Shown here piece after piece: positions 24,228-37,110 of a stretch of DNA of 64,000 bases. The notes under the pieces are model-generated. The model was not told the origin of the DNA, did not search any database, and was given only the letters and a program-made list of their open reading frames with translations. Each line of letters opens with the position of its first letter. Positions within the stretch are counted from its first letter, which is position 1. The stretch covers positions 1-64,000 of the forward strand of contig JASANC010000974.1 in the NCBI GenBank assembly GCA_030248135.1. Direction: 5' to 3'. This DNA comes from Theristus sp. LFF4_11 (lineage: Eukaryota; Nematoda; Chromadorea; Monhysterida; Xyalidae). The position numbers and the translations under genes are program-made.

Positions 24228-26698
24228 TCAAGACTTCAGATGCGACAATTCGTGACTCTGCTGCTGTGAGCGCTGTCGGAACTGGCGGCCGCAGAACTGA
24301 CACTCGAACGGTTTGATGCCTGAAGGGAAAGGAAAGGAACAGATGTTTTTTTTCGGAAACCGAACGGATCAGCAAAACTGAAAATGTCCAATGTCACCCT
24401 CGTGGCCTGGTGGTAGTGCGTTAGACTGTTGTCTGTGCGTTCGACGGATCGAGCCCCGCCGAAGGGTGTATTGGCACTTAATGACAGACGAAAACTCGAA
24501 ACAAAATCCGAAAAAAATCTGCTGTGCATCGACAAGCGCATGTGTCGAGCTTATAACGGCCAGACATGAATTTTGAATGAATATGATATTCGTCTGGCAC
24601 GTTGCATCGTTGCACATCCGGTGAATCAGCCAATCAGCACCGTTCGAGCCGCTTAACTTTACCGGCATACCCAAACGTTGGACAAGATCCTTCGAACTGC
24701 ACCGGCATACCCTATCATTTTCAAATTATGTTACCGGCATACCCAAACGTTGGACAAGATCCTTCGAACTGCACCGGCATACCCTATCATTTTCAAATTA
24801 TGTTACCGGCATACCCGTTTTTCGGCAATTTTCTACTTTACCAGGAACAACAGGTCAGAGAAAGGCTCCCGTGCACCTCGTGACCAACAACAACCAGAAC
24901 GACAACCGCTCAAACTGTAGTATTGTGGATTTACTCAAACGTGTCCGGACTAAAATGACGTCATTTGCTTTAAAAACGCCCGTTTGTCAAAGTACAGACA
25001 CTAAAATGTCAGTTTGGTGCGACTGATTCGACATTCACCATTTGTTTACGGGAAGAAATCGGCTAAACGGAAAGCCTGGTTTGCTGTGAACGGCAAGCGC
25101 ATGTTTGGCGGCACATGACGTCATTTCAGTGGGACACGTTTAAAAAATACGTCATACTCACCAGTATGAATGCGTTCATGCTGGTCGACGTGCGACTTCT
25201 GATTGAACGACTTCTCGCAGTAGTGACACGGATACGGCCGTTCCTGCGTGTGGATGCGCTGGTGTTGCTGGAGACCGGTGCGCGTCTTGAAGCGTTTACC
25301 GCACGTGTCGCACTCGTGCGTACGCGACTGCACGCAGACGCCCTCGTGGTCGACCAGCTGTCAATAAAAAAACAACGAATTTGTCGACGACCAATGTCGT
25401 TCACGTGTCAACCACCAAGTGCACAAACCGGCTGGCGCTAAACACCAGTGGTCAGTTTTTATAAAAGTGTGGAGTGTCTGAAAAGTGCGGAGTTTTACGC
25501 TTGTGTTGAAAAAGCTCAAATCTCGCCACCGAACCAACCTCTCCGGCATCGACGCATCGTTTCGGGCAGAATCGACACTTCAACTGATCGTTTCGATTGC
25601 TACTCGTCGTCCGTCGTTTGCGTGGCGTCGTCGCCGTCGTCGACGTACCGGCCGTAGCTGTTGTTGCTGCTGTTGTCGTTACCACTGGCCTCCAGCTGTT
25701 CGTAGGGTCTGGCGGCGGCGGGCCCGGATCGCTGACTCCGCCCCCGCTGTCGGCAACGGCCGTCGTTGTCGAGTTCGCCAACGATTGTTGATGTTGTTGG
25801 TGTTGTTGTTGGCTGAGGGCAAGACTGCAGACAAACGGCAGATACTGACAATGGTGAAGAGTCTGGTATTCAGTGGAGATGAATGCGTCATGTCTAAACT
25901 ACGATTGAGAAAAAACATCACTGGAAATGCCGATGTGGCTGACTTTAGTTGCTGTTCGGGCGAGAGCGTTGCGGCGGCGGCGACGGCGCTCGACGTCAGG
26001 GGGATCACGCCACCCGCTGCGATCGTGAACAGATGATGACCCTGCGGCTGAAACAACACGTGAACAGAGTCAGTTTTATTCTGCAGTGCATGGCATGATA
26101 CCAGAGAAGTGTAAGACACCACACAATATGCGCGTCTGGGTGACACGAACGTTCGATGGGAAGAGTAGAATTGCAGTATAGGTACAAACAAATGTTCATT
26201 ACACAAGGCGCCAGGTGAAGTCTTTCGTGCACTGCTCCGCTGGTCATTTCACCGCGCTGTATGACTGAACACGCGTTTCAGAGAGAACTCCCTCTAAGTT
26301 TAGCTTAGCAGAGCTCCACAAGTCTTGTACCACCCAGAACCAGACAGTCTAGCAGTCGAGAGATGATGAAAACAAAAAAGGCAGAAACCCTCATGGCCTG
26401 GTGGTAGCGCGTTGACTATTGCCTGTGCGTTCGGGGATCGAGCCCCGCCGAGGGGTGCATAGGCACTTAATGACAGAGAAAACTTGATGGGAACCCTACT
26501 CGACGGCGTTCTGCACGCTTCTCCGGGTTAGCCCTGGCTAAAAACATCGCTCAAAATCCCAACAACAAAAAAACGCACGTGAATCTGCGTCGGCAGCAGC
26601 GACGGGTGGCCGAGGTCGATGCCGCTGGTGCAGGCGCGAGGGGGGTCGTTGGTGGCGTTCAGTTGCGACGATTGAATTCCGCCAAAGTTGGCCATCAT
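24228..26698 (-). CDS. C2H2 zinc-finger protein (four C-terminal fingers, low-complexity N-terminus)
   Basis: Proposed exons: 26579-26698, 25944-26047, 25539-25824, 25162-25357 and 24228-24319, giving 265 aa. The last four fingers are sound: a C2HC finger (C158, C161, H174, C178) split by an intron, then C2H2 fingers at C186/C189/H202/H206, C214/C217/H230/H234 and C242/C245/H258/H262, with a TGIKPFE linker; the stop follows HLKS. The N-terminal half is rich in Q, T, S, P and A with a PRKRR basic patch that could be a nuclear signal. It should be a nuclear DNA-binding protein; its targets and family are not recognised. The donor at 25943 was chosen to keep phase; a stronger-looking GT at 25921 breaks it. 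The 5' end is uncertain: an open frame continues upstream of MMANFGG, and a further exon may exist. Confidence 0.75.
24393..24497 (+). mobile_element. tRNA-derived SINE, copy 4 (3' truncated)
   Basis: Head and first part of the body only, ending soon after CACTTAATGACAG. It lies in the last intron of the zinc-finger gene, antisense to it. Confidence 0.8.
24661..24816 (+). repeat. 72-bp tandem duplication
   Basis: Two identical 72-bp units (ACCGGCATACCCAAACGTTG...) plus the start of a third, in the last intron of the zinc-finger gene. Confidence 0.95.
26386..26572 (+). mobile_element. tRNA-derived SINE, copy 5
   Basis: Near-complete copy, antisense to the zinc-finger gene. Its CAA/A tail ends about six bases from the splice donor at 26578. 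Confidence 0.85.
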
Positions 26699-27273
26699 CA
26701 GAAACGGTTCGTTTTGCAGTTTGGCGCTTGGGAGGTCTCTACCCGGTGATTGGTGCGACCTGTGCTGCGCCTCACTCAGAAACACACACACTTGCAATGC
26801 GGTGTTCACTCCGACATTCGATCAGCGGAAACTGAAGACAAGCAACACTGAAATTTATAACACAGCTTCTTTTTAACAACAACAACAATGGTTGAAAATG
26901 AAAAACAACAATGGTACATTTTGGGTTTCCACTTGAATTTGGTCGTAAAACCCGCACAATATGTGTAGTTTGTGCGACCAAACAAAAGACTTTGCGACAG
27001 CAGCATGTAACAAGCAGTATTTTGCTTTTCGGAAGAATCAACCAATTATCTGATACTCACACAGAATAAAACAACTCCTTTTCACACAGCTGATCAAAAT
27101 TTTATTCCAGGTATTTTTCAACAAAATGGCACCATTCGCAACAATAGTGAGTGAGAAGATCATTGGCGTAACACAGAAAAAACTAAAAAAACCGACTTAA
27201 ACGCAGCCAATCAGAGTGTCCAAATCCGAATGTGCAAATATGTTGAGAATAGTCAATTATTTCCAGGCAAAAG

Positions 27274-29199
27274 TCAACTATTCTCATCAACGTTCGGTAG
27301 CCCATCAGCAAACATCCTTTGAAACACAATCCATTCATCCATCGAGACGCATCCGGCTTCTTCGGCAAACGTGCGTGCGCTGCGACTGAAGATCAGCCGC
27401 AGCGGCGGATTGCTGTTCTGGAATGTTCTGAATTGTGGAAAACTGCACGAAAATCATCCGTATTTTTTTCTGTATTTAGTTCGGAAAGAGTCCCTTTTGT
27501 TCGACTGAAATTGTTTTCTGATTGATTGATGGCATTGGGTTCATTTAGGCTTGCTAGCGAGGTGATTTACCGATCCGTGCTTGCTGGTTTACCAGCGGTG
27601 GCATTTTGTTTACCGCACTAAAATAGGGCGATAACGAAACTGTCCACGTTCAACAACTCTCCTCATTCAAAACAAAAAATCCATATTCTTCCGAGAAACA
27701 TTCAACTTATACACCAAAACAAGCTGGACAACGGAAACAGCGTCGAACGAACAAACCAGTTTCGGGTTCATTTTCGGACTCGGCCGCTGGTAGGTGCCGG
27801 TTCGCAACAAGAACTCGTGTCTCAGTTTGATCTCGTCCAACGACAACGGCAGCCAATCCAGCGTTTTCGTCATCTCGCGCTCCGTTATGCCCATTTCATA
27901 ATGCAAGTACTCAAACTTTTCGATCACTTGTTCGGATGGACTGAACAATACATCCGGATGTGTGCAGATCAGTTGAGCTAGCTGAAATTGAAAAGGGACA
28001 TTCGGTCGTATGGGAACTTGCTGATTGTTTGCATTTCCATTTGTCAAAAGGTCTGCAACCAAAAAGTGCCAGCAATTAGCGATCATGACCAAAATCCAAA
28101 ATGACCTGTTTCTTTGAAAACGTGTCCTCCAGATGTAAACACTGACGAAGAATGTCGGTGGCGTCAAACTGCGCAAAAACAGACGGCGCTTTCCGCATCA
28201 CAATGCACACCTGCTGGCGTGACAAGGCAACCTGCAAGCTTGAGAGCATGTTGTGCGATTCGCAATTTCGACACCGAAATACTAGGAAGGGGTTCAAGGC
28301 TACCGCAGCAGCATTGTTTGCATCCCACTTCAGTCTAATGAAACGCCCAGACAGCTTCCGAACGAGTGGATTCCAGTTTTCTGCGATCTTTCAACAAAGC
28401 AAACAAGCAATGCTCACTATTTTACAATCAGATCAGCTACCATCATTGGCAAACGTTTGAGAATTAAGCGGCATTCATCAAGCCGTATTTAGTGACGCGT
28501 AGCTGTGTTAAAACATAGTTACGCGGTCACTAAATACTGCTTCATGAATGCCCCTTAACAACCTAAAACCCAGCAATCAAACAAAACCAACTGAAAACCA
28601 GCGGCAACCTGTTGTAAAGCGGCGCAGACAGCAAACAAATCCTCAATCGGCCTGTTCACAATCACCGGCTCGACGGCGATCATCGCAAACGCGTCTAACA
28701 ACGACAAATGATAGTCAACAAGAAAACTGATATGCTCGAGAAAATTCGCGGGATTTTCGACGAATCGACGGAATATCGACGGTTCGCGGGTGAAATAACT
28801 GGTTAGTTCTTTTGAATTCTCCGACGTTGTCTTCTCGCCCAATTTACAGAGCTCAACGAAGCAATCCGCCAGTGCCTCCGTCTGTTCCGCGTCAATCGCC
28901 AATTGCAAAGCACCGCTTACGCGTAAATTATCAATTATGTCATTTATTGCGGTCACTGAAGATTCTCTCGTTGGAAACGTTTCATTGCATTTTGTAATTG
29001 TGCGGCGATTTTTCTCTGTGGTGATCGAGGCAGATGTTGACTGATGAGCACAACATATCGGCGGTACAAAGTTGTTCCAATTCCGAGTTATCGGTGAAAT
29101 GGAAAAGATGCAACACATGCTGCGGAGACGATTTTGGGGAATTCGTCGGTGATTGTTCAGAAGTTCCCGAACGACATTTCCACAAGTTCTTCGTAACAT
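27274..29199 (-). CDS. Mitochondrial transcription termination factor (mTERF) family protein
   Basis: Four exons, all phase 0: 28609-29199, 28106-28231, 27757-27981 and 27274-27417, giving 361 aa. The N-terminus is Arg-rich and non-acidic (MLRRTCGNVVRELLNNHRR), as expected for a mitochondrial targeting peptide. mTERF repeats are visible: IVMRKAPSVFAQFDATDIL, then LICTHPDVLF, FEYLHYEMGITEREMTKTL, LDEIKLRHEFLLRTGTY and NPPLRLIFSRSARTFAEEAG with SMDEWIVFQRMF near the end. Each is a helix-loop-helix unit with the typical proline. Members bind mitochondrial nucleic acid and act in transcription or ribosome assembly. The length and C-terminal layout fit the MTERF3/MTERF4 group; which one cannot be settled by eye. 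A TTAA-type hairpin MITE lies in intron 1. It lies 0.7 kb downstream of AP-1 mu on the same strand; no operon evidence. Confidence 0.85.
28463..28558. mobile_element. MITE-C
   Basis: Near-perfect hairpin with TTAA on both sides, in mTERF intron 1, about 50 bp from exon 1. Confidence 0.85.
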
Positions 29200-29879
29200 G
29201 ATTCGACACTTAAAAAAATAAACAAGGAAATAAAGTTGACAACTTATTTTGCTCTCATCTTGTCTAAAACCGTTAAGTTTTTTTAATCGGCACATTTAAT
29301 AATAATAACAAACCGTCATTGATTTGCTCGGTCGATTGACCAAAATTGATTTCCTTGCAATATTGAGTCCCCTCCCGAAAATGTTTCATTTTATTTTAAG
29401 ACGAATTCGAAATCGATCACAAAACTTATAAAAAAGCAACACGAATCTGAATACCAAACAGTACCCAATTGCAGAACAGTACAGAATCTGGAAAACGCCT
29501 TTGCACACTCAAGAAACTGCAATATTGTCATGTCACAACAGACACATACACAAACGAGCCGAAAAAAAAACATCAACAAAAAAATAACAACAGCATTCAC
29601 AATCACAACACAACAACAACCGAAAGAAAATATCCAGTCAATTTCCCAAAAAGATAACAAAAAATATTGAGACAATCACAAGAGACAAAATGGCATTTAC
29701 AGTCGAGTCGAACTTCACAGACGTTCAATCTGATTGGCTACAGTCTTCAGCCTGGTGGGTCGTTTGACCAATCAGCAGGTATCCCATTGACATGCAGCTA
29801 ATCAGTGCGTTGCACTAGTAGGTTCGTTCAGTTCGGGCTGAATCACAACACAACAAAAAAACGTAAGTTGAAAAAACTT

Positions 29880-31495
29880 TCAAGAAGTTCTTAATTGGTA
29901 ATCGCCATTCTGCGTGATGTAGCGCACCCACGGCAGCGCTTGATAGCCGCTCTTCTCTATGATCTTCAGGTACCGAACCTGCAGCAAACGTTACTTTTTC
30001 AGTTGGTCCTGTTAAATTGGGTCACGTACCGAAGAACAAAAGAGTGATTCTAAAACAAAAATCTGCCGGGTGAAGGCCCGTTTATACCTGACATATGCAG
30101 ACGTACGTTCACCAACGTCAGGTCTGAACGGTGGTATACAATAATACGAGATTTAAAGTGACGTGCCATGCCGTATGTGCATACGTCAGGTATAAACGGG
30201 TCTTAACTCAAGAAAAAACAACAATAAAAAACCCACCCACCTGTATGCCGCTGGTGGTGAAATATGGAATTTCAAATTTCACTTTAATTGGCGGCCGTCC
30301 CTCCTGTTCGCCGCTCTCCACACTCGGCAGACCAAAGTGCGCTCGCATTAGATACTCTTTGCCGCCGGGGAAACTCTTGATGCACCTGAATCAGTGAGTA
30401 TTCGTTCATATTTGTTGTTCTGTATTATGTAGCCCAGTTGCTTGTGAACGAATTATTATTATTGGCGACTAAAACTGTCTTCGATTTGCGAATAGAGATG
30501 GAACAATGAACCAATTTGTATGGTTCTCTGCATTTCGGCCTGGCCAACATCATATGCAGAAGAGGGGTGGCCTCATCAGTGATGTGTTCCTCTTGAGCCA
30601 CTTAAACAAACTGTGCGGTCAGTGGAAACAAAAGTCTCAAACAAAAGTCAACGAAAAGCACCCCTCTAGCGGTGAGGCGGTGGTCCACACGCGAGTGGCA
30701 CCTTCAGCGCCCATTCACCGCGTCCCCCCAACCACCGAAGTCAGGTTTCTCAAACCGGTGAAAGGACCAATAAACACAAAAAAAATATCAAATAGAACAC
30801 GACTGCGTTTGATAGGTGTCCAAAAAAACCGAACCAACCAACCAAATGAACGAGTTTATCTCGGGCACGTATTTCACGGAGCCGATTGACGTTTTGAACT
30901 TCGGCGAGTCCGCATCGCTCGGCACCGGTATGATCACCTCCACGTTGTTGGCCGTGCTGCGACGCTTGAACTGACTCTTTGCCTGAAAAACACTTCAATT
31001 CCAGTTTGCAATTTAAAAAACTCAATAGGTGTTTAGTTCCAACCAATCAATAGTTTCTGAGTGTTAGATCTCAACTTCGATGAGGCCTCGAATCTAACGG
31101 ACTCAGCGGTTTAAATTCAGTGAGCCGATTGGCTGTCCTGCCGCATTACGGTGGCGCAACTACCAATCAGCTGCGCGCGCGCTTCAAATGCAGCTAAATT
31201 TAGCTGACTCAAAACACCGGTGAATTCGTGACGCACCTGATTCCCCAGTAGAACAAAATAGTGACTAAATCCGCTGAGTTCAACTGAGCCCGAGCGAACC
31301 AAGCAACGTAAACCATTTCCATTATCCATTGCACGTAACAAAAGGACTTCCGGTTTTCACCATGAACTAGAACTACCCTGCCTTAGCTCCTTACACAGCG
31401 CCCACACCCGACCAAGCCCGCTCGATCGGCCAAATTGCGTCACTAGCTTTCCACCTGTTCGGCGATGAACAACAACAACAACAACAACAACAACC

Positions 31496-31541
<46 letters not shown>

Positions 31542-34500
31542 ACAACTGTGCGCGCTAACCAACAGTCAATCTCATCTGAAACCAAGCCGGTTGCTACCTT
31601 GATCATGTACTCCACCCGCGAGTGCGGATGTCGCTCAATGATGGACTCGATCCAAATCAACGGTTTCACTGCCGTGCCGAGACGATACGACATCAGCTCG
31701 AATTCCCCATCCGGCGGTATGAAACTGATCGTGCGGTCGTTGTCGAAACGGGACAGACGGACGCACTGGTGAAATTTCACATCCTCCAATTCGACCGCCT
31801 TCGACTTGCCGCCTGCAAATGAGCGTCCGCCGCCTAGAAAAACGGTGGCGAAATAGACGAAAATGGATTTCGAACGAATTTTGAAACCTGCCACAACAAA
31901 CACCGACAACAATAATAATAATGATGCGGCAGAAAAAGGGTAATTGAGAGACACCACACACTCCATTCACGCTTTGTACAGTCGAACACGCTGAACTGAA
32001 GCAAGCCAAAGTTTTGGCTTTTGGACCAATGCCAACGAATTTGGCCAAAAACATTCGGCGGCGTGTGTGATATGAAACGGCATCAGTCCACGGTTCGAAT
32101 GCACTGCTATCATCGTTTTTTTGGTTCTGCGACTCGACGTGCATAAGCTACAAAAAGTTTCAAGCTAAACGCGGCAATTAAGAACTCGACCAAATGAATG
32201 ACTTTCCATTTTCGAGAGTGTGACAGCACGCTATTTTGAATCGCCGCATCAAGCATGAAAAAAGTTTCCTTTGTGCGTCTGCGAACGAAATGAGTCGCAG
32301 AACCAAAAAAATAATAAAAATTATCACTCAGTGCCATCCGTCCGCAGAAAGTTGCAGGCAAGATACTTTTCTTATTTGCCCAAAAAACAAGAACAAAAGC
32401 GGCTCCAGAAAAATTGCCCATTCGAAAGCGCGAAAGACGGCTATATTTAAAAAAATATATTAAATTAAAAGTGACCAAAATGCGATAAAACCAAGTGTAC
32501 CACGGGCATGCACCACCGATAAGACTGAAAATGCAACAAATCCTAGCCACCAAATTCAAAACTACGAAAAACCCAGCAAACCACACCACGTTTACCACTG
32601 CGATCAAAAAACTTTCGGGTTTTCGGACATGCTCGCTCAATTGGTGCGTGTGTTCTTCACCAGTGGCACAAATCAAGAATGGTGATGCAAGTCCACAAAA
32701 AAAGAAAACATAAAGCTCACGAAACGCGACGCACGAAAGGCAGCACTTACGTCCGGTACTTTCGAACAGAATTTTATCGTTCAGTCCCAGTCGCAATTCC
32801 GGCATGCCCGACAGAAAGACGCGCATCTTGATCGAGCCGCAAATCTCGCTGCGAAGTACGTTGCCGTTTGCGCTCGCCTGAAATCAGGATGAGATCACCA
32901 AAAATAATCAGGCTTCTTTGGGAAAAAATGGACGTTTTTGTTCGACTATAGGAGTTGGTTGGTCGCTTGAGGTGGGGCATTGGTCCCGTTCGAATGGAAC
33001 CACTGCATTGACGAGGCAGAAGCACTAAATAGTCAAGCTGTGATAGGGACATGTGTCTGACTGACACATTCCGTCTGACATGAATTGCGCTGCTAGGACC
33101 AATCAGTGAACATGGACCTAACGCAGAAGTAACCAACCACCCGACGACCTATGACCTGCGTCTCTGTATCACATACTGTTCAATGAAACATTTTCTGCTT
33201 TTTGCGACGCATTTTTCTAAACAAACGCTGCCTAAAGACCAACAGATGCACACAAAATCGAGTCTCATTCATGGAGAAAAAGAACACAGCAATCGAGCAC
33301 GACAGGTCACGGGCACGGGCTCGTTCATATCAGCATTCATACAAGATGTGACAGAAAACACACATACAGTCGAACCCTAAATTATACGGAATCAGCTGAT
33401 TGATTGGTCAGTGCTCAGTGGTCACCACGTGCGTGCATGCATTCTGTGCAAACCAACCAACGACCGCCCCGCACAGCCATTTCTACACAGATAGACAGCA
33501 TGCATCACGTTGGACCGCCAACCAATCAGCTGATTCCCTACAATTTAGAGTTCGACTACAGATCAAGAAAGGGCCTTTCAAGATCGACCGCACCAGCAGA
33601 TTCACAGACTCGATCACATCAAGGAACACCTCGTTCTTGCGATACTTGATGCCCTCCGAGCGCCACGAGACGGCGTTCGTCACGGCCATCGGGGGGCGCG
33701 GCGCGATCTCGAGCTTGTGGCCCTCTTGCGTGATGTATCTGGAATCGGGGGAACCGACACAGAGACATAGGCAATCTAAATGGCAAATGGAATGGAATCT
33801 AGAATGGAATCTAAAAAGGGAATCGAATGCTAAATTATAGGGAATCAGCTGATTGGTTGGTGATCACCTGATGCATACTTCCTGTACAGAAATCGCCGTG
33901 GAAGCGGAATCGGTTTTGCCCACAAAGAAAGTATGTATCACGTGTGATCAGCAACCAATCAGCTGATTCCCAATCCCTATAATTTAGAGTTCGACTGTAC
34001 AACGTTGAACAACGTCACTCCATTCACTCCTCTGCTGGTCGGAATAGAACCACCAATCAGCAAACCGCATTCAGTTTTTTTTCTGCAGATTTCTTCAGAA
34101 AACCGGTCTGGTCTGTGAGGTCACAAGCCTCCAGTAGTTCAGTTAAGAATGTGTGGAGTGTGGAGTACTGACGGCTGTCACTAAAGTGGGGCACCCATTC
34201 ATCCCCTCTCATTCTCATTCAAACCCAAATTGAGATGAACATTCAGGGACAAAAACCATAAAAAACAACGTAACAAACTAAAACGGCAGTCATACTCTTG
34301 CAGGATTTTACTGTCGGTCGTTTGCGGATAGCCAAAGTCCATCATTTCATCGAGCAACTCATAAATGATGACGAAATTGTCGCGAACCGATTCCTCTTCG
34401 AGATCTTTGAAATACTCACAGAAAACCTGAAAGTCGAAGCCGTGATTGTGGTTTTTCAAGTTGCAAATGTTATTTAGCTGCCTGCTTGCTACAACACAAA

Positions 34501-35220
34501 TTTCCAACCTAGCTGGTCAAAGACCAATCATCTAGCACGCCCACACAAAAAAAGGCGAATTGTTTGACTCAGTAAAACACGCAAAAAGAAAGAAAGCTGA
34601 ACAAATTTGTATTTACCTCGACCAGTTTGTATAAAAACTGCAGCGTCAACGTGATGTTGACATTCTTCTGCGCCGAAACGATGGAAACAACTGCAATTGG
34701 ATGATTTGACATAATATTTGAAAAACTGAAACTTTGCACCTTGTTTCATTGTTACTACAACCTTTGCGTTCCATAAATTCAATTTCAAAAATCTATTCAT
34801 TTCAATTGAAAACTATCACAAAAAGCAAATGCACATGAAGAAATAAATGACTAACAGAAAAGATTGCTGTATCGAACATAAACGAACGTCGCCTCGTGAT
34901 CGGAAAGAATTGGCGTCAGTAAGCCCTCCTCTTCATTGTCCATGTAAAGTGTCATGAATTTGTCGATGACGCTTGGATCGACGTCGCCGCGGTAATTGCG
35001 ACTGATGATCACCTGTAACAGTTGAAGGACCAAACTCACTCAACTGTTTTGCCCGTCCCGTGCCCGTCGTGCAGGTGTTCCAAAACACACACACACACAC
35101 ACACGCCGTTTCTTTTGCTTTTGTTTGACTTCGACTGTTTTTCAACTTCGAATTTGACGTTTTTTTATTTTGACTTGCCTTTCCTTTCTGATCCAAGATG
35201 TAAATCACAGACGTTGACAT
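29880..35220 (-). CDS. apm-1: AP-1 clathrin adaptor complex, mu subunit
   Basis: Ten exons in phase: 35179-35220, 34856-35012, 34617-34690, 34296-34426, 33594-33738, 32751-32877, 31598-31833, 30843-30982, 30241-30385 and 29880-29978; 431 aa, against about 423 in human AP1M1. The longin-like N-terminus ([23 protein letters not shown]) is followed by [20 protein letters not shown] and the mu homology domain from [14 protein letters not shown] to [16 protein letters not shown]. The protein recognises YxxPhi and dileucine-type sorting signals in cargo at the trans-Golgi and endosomes. Strong runs such as [16 protein letters not shown] make AP-1 rather than AP-2 mu clear. C. elegans has two AP-1 mu genes (unc-101, apm-1); which is orthologous is not decided. 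Intron 1 has a GC donor (AAG|GCAAGT). Introns carry several MITEs and a long CAA run. Confidence 0.96.
30074..30203. mobile_element. MITE-B, shorter
   Basis: Ends AAGGCCCGTTTATACCTGAC and inverse TCAGGTATAAACGGG, in the last AP-1 mu intron (between exons 9 and 10). Confidence 0.75.
30503..30608 (+). repeat. Dispersed 110-bp repeat, copy 2
   Basis: See the copy at 20773. In the AP-1 mu intron between exons 8 and 9. Confidence 0.7.
31468..31546 (+). repeat. (CAA)n microsatellite
   Basis: About 25 CAA units with one CAC interruption, in the AP-1 mu intron 52 bp from exon 7. The minus strand reads GTT repeats. Confidence 0.97.
32117..32308. mobile_element. MITE-D
   Basis: Same ends and internal ATGAATGACTT/GAAAAAAGTTTCCTTT blocks; in AP-1 mu intron 6. 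Confidence 0.8.
33365..33560. mobile_element. MITE-A
   Basis: Arms ACAGTCGAACCCTAAATTA and inverse. It ends about 33 bp from AP-1 mu exon 5, inside the following intron. Confidence 0.85.
33820..34000. mobile_element. MITE-A
   Basis: Second copy within 300 bp, in the intron on the other side of AP-1 mu exon 5. Both arms are well kept. Confidence 0.85.
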
Positions 35221-35459
35221 TTTTTGACAGGTTAACAATGGTGATATCGATGACAGACGACGACGACAGCCGACCGTCGACGTAGTAACGTGACGTGACG
35301 TGTTTTGGCGCTACGCTGTGACGCTAGGAGGGTTCAAAAAAATTTTAAACTTTTTAAAAAAAAAAATCTTCAAAAAATAAAGATTTTTTAATTAATTAAA
35401 AAACGAGTTTTTGCCATTAAGCAAATTTTAGAGGGCTGCCCTTCTTTTCTAAAATCCGC

Positions 35460-37110
35460 TTCTGGTAAAACACGCGCGTTGTCGGACATTGCTAAAACGG
35501 ACTTGATTTAAATCTTAATCCTGAAGCCTAATCCTAAGCCAAACCTATTCCTAACCTAATCCTAACCTAAGCCAAGCCTTTTCAAGAAGGTAGATGTCAG
35601 AACAATTGCGTTTTGAACAAGTTTCTGTTGGGGCCGGAGCGTGTGCACGCGCGCTAGTGGATCATGAGCATGAGCATGCCGATGCCACGTGCGCGTGCGT
35701 TTTAAAAAAGAAGCGCCAGGATTTTGGAGGGGGTGTTGTCACGTGGGAGGTGCCGAAAATTTTTCCGTGGGGGCGTCAATCATGACAGTGACGTGGTGAC
35801 ACCCCCCAGGCGTGGGCCATTATGGGGGGTGCACTATTGCGTAATGCATCATTATTAAAACAGGTGCATGTGCAGTGGCGGTGGCCCCTGCTAGGGTTAG
35901 GGGGAAAAAAATCCGGTTTTTTTTAAATTAAAAAAAAAAATTTAAAAAAAATTTTTTTACAAGTTAGGTTTGTTCGAAGCGTCTCGTCGAGCTGAGTTCA
36001 TCTAGACTATTTTCAGAACGATCCGGAAAACTATAAGAGCGAAAATCGTGTTTTATTGAAATTATGTCCATTTCATAGAGGGAAAGTTGCATTTTCAACA
36101 GTAAAACAGGACAATTTTCGACGTGTACTTGAATATTGAACCGTTCTTAGTTGTTCCTCTTTAGAAAATTACCAAAATTTGACTGTGTTCAAAAATTCCT
36201 GTTTGCTGTAGCTAAGTCGGCAACCCCTGTCGACCCGGTCGCCCCCCCCCCCCCAAGACACTTACTTTCAGGTTCAACCAGCTATGCTATCTGCCACATG
36301 GCGAGAGCCCACTCTTCAAATCATCGTATCGAAAACACGTACCATGATTTCGCGATCACGTTGCGGGCAACTGACAGACGCAAGTTTAACACGTTAGTTT
36401 AGCTCAGCACGCAAGTTTTAACATGTGGCCATGTTATCGGGTATCTGAAAAACGGTCGTGTGATGTGGTATTAACCAACATCTCCGCTCCAATTGTTTAA
36501 CAATATATCGCACAACTCCATTGTAGACCTATAACATACGCCAATCAACAAAATATCATGTTCATCTCATGGCCTACCGACTGAAAAACATGTTCTAAGT
36601 TGCAAGAAAACGATTTCTGAAACGATATTTCAATTCAGTTAAGTCATTTCAACGCTAAAAATTGACTCTAGAAGTCATCCAAATCGAAAAACATGGAGTA
36701 CGTCGGTCAAAATGACCAAATAATGACATGTACCTAAGCACACAAAGAAGTTGGGAAGAAAATTTGGTTTGAACTTTCAAAAAATTATGCCATAAATCGA
36801 ATTTTCAGAGCAAAGTAGAAGAAAAAATTTTCAAATTTTTTTTAAGTTTGAAAAAAAAAATCCAAATTTAAAAAAAAAAAACGAAAAAAAAATAAAAAAA
36901 AATTTTTTTTCAAAGCCCCTAACCCTAGCCCCTGCCCTTTAACACAGGAAAGAAAAAAATGCAAAAACTAAATTGATCATTTTCACCTTATCAAAAAGGC
37001 TTGGCTTAGGATTAGGATTAGGTTTAGGATTAGGAACCTACAACGACTCATTGCAAGCAACCTCTGATCAGAAATCAAAAAAATCACTTTTAAGTATGTA
37101 TACAAATCCA
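35460..37110. repeat. Degenerate large inverted-repeat region
   Basis: CCTAACCTAAGCCAAGCCTT near 35.55 kb is mirrored by AGGCTTGGCTTAGGATTAGG near 37.0 kb; GCTAGGGTTAGGGG near 35.89 kb is mirrored by CCCCTAACCCTAGCCCC near 36.92 kb. Long A, T, C and G runs lie between. No coding region is seen. Confidence 0.5.

Noticed and set aside
24400..24470. Possible tRNA gene (A- and B-box-like motifs)
   Set aside because: The same motif set occurs in six dispersed copies with a common body and CAA tail, and the stems do not make a clean cloverleaf. It is a SINE head.
25485..26036. 183-aa plus-strand frame opposite the zinc-finger exons
   Set aside because: Shadow of the minus-strand gene; Arg/Cys-rich composition comes from the complement of Gln/Thr/Ala codons.
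29700..29840. Additional MITE-A copy
   Set aside because: It has CAGTCGA and two ATTGG-like motifs but the arms do not pair well; too diverged to claim.
31391..31966. 191-aa minus frame with a long Cys run
   Set aside because: The Cys run is the CAA microsatellite read on the other strand and frame. Only its AP-1 mu part (31598-31833) is coding.
36985..37050. Interstitial telomere repeat (TTAGGA/TTAGGT-like)
   Set aside because: Irregular, very short and not the nematode TTAGGC unit; part of a dispersed repeat that also occurs at 45.26 kb.
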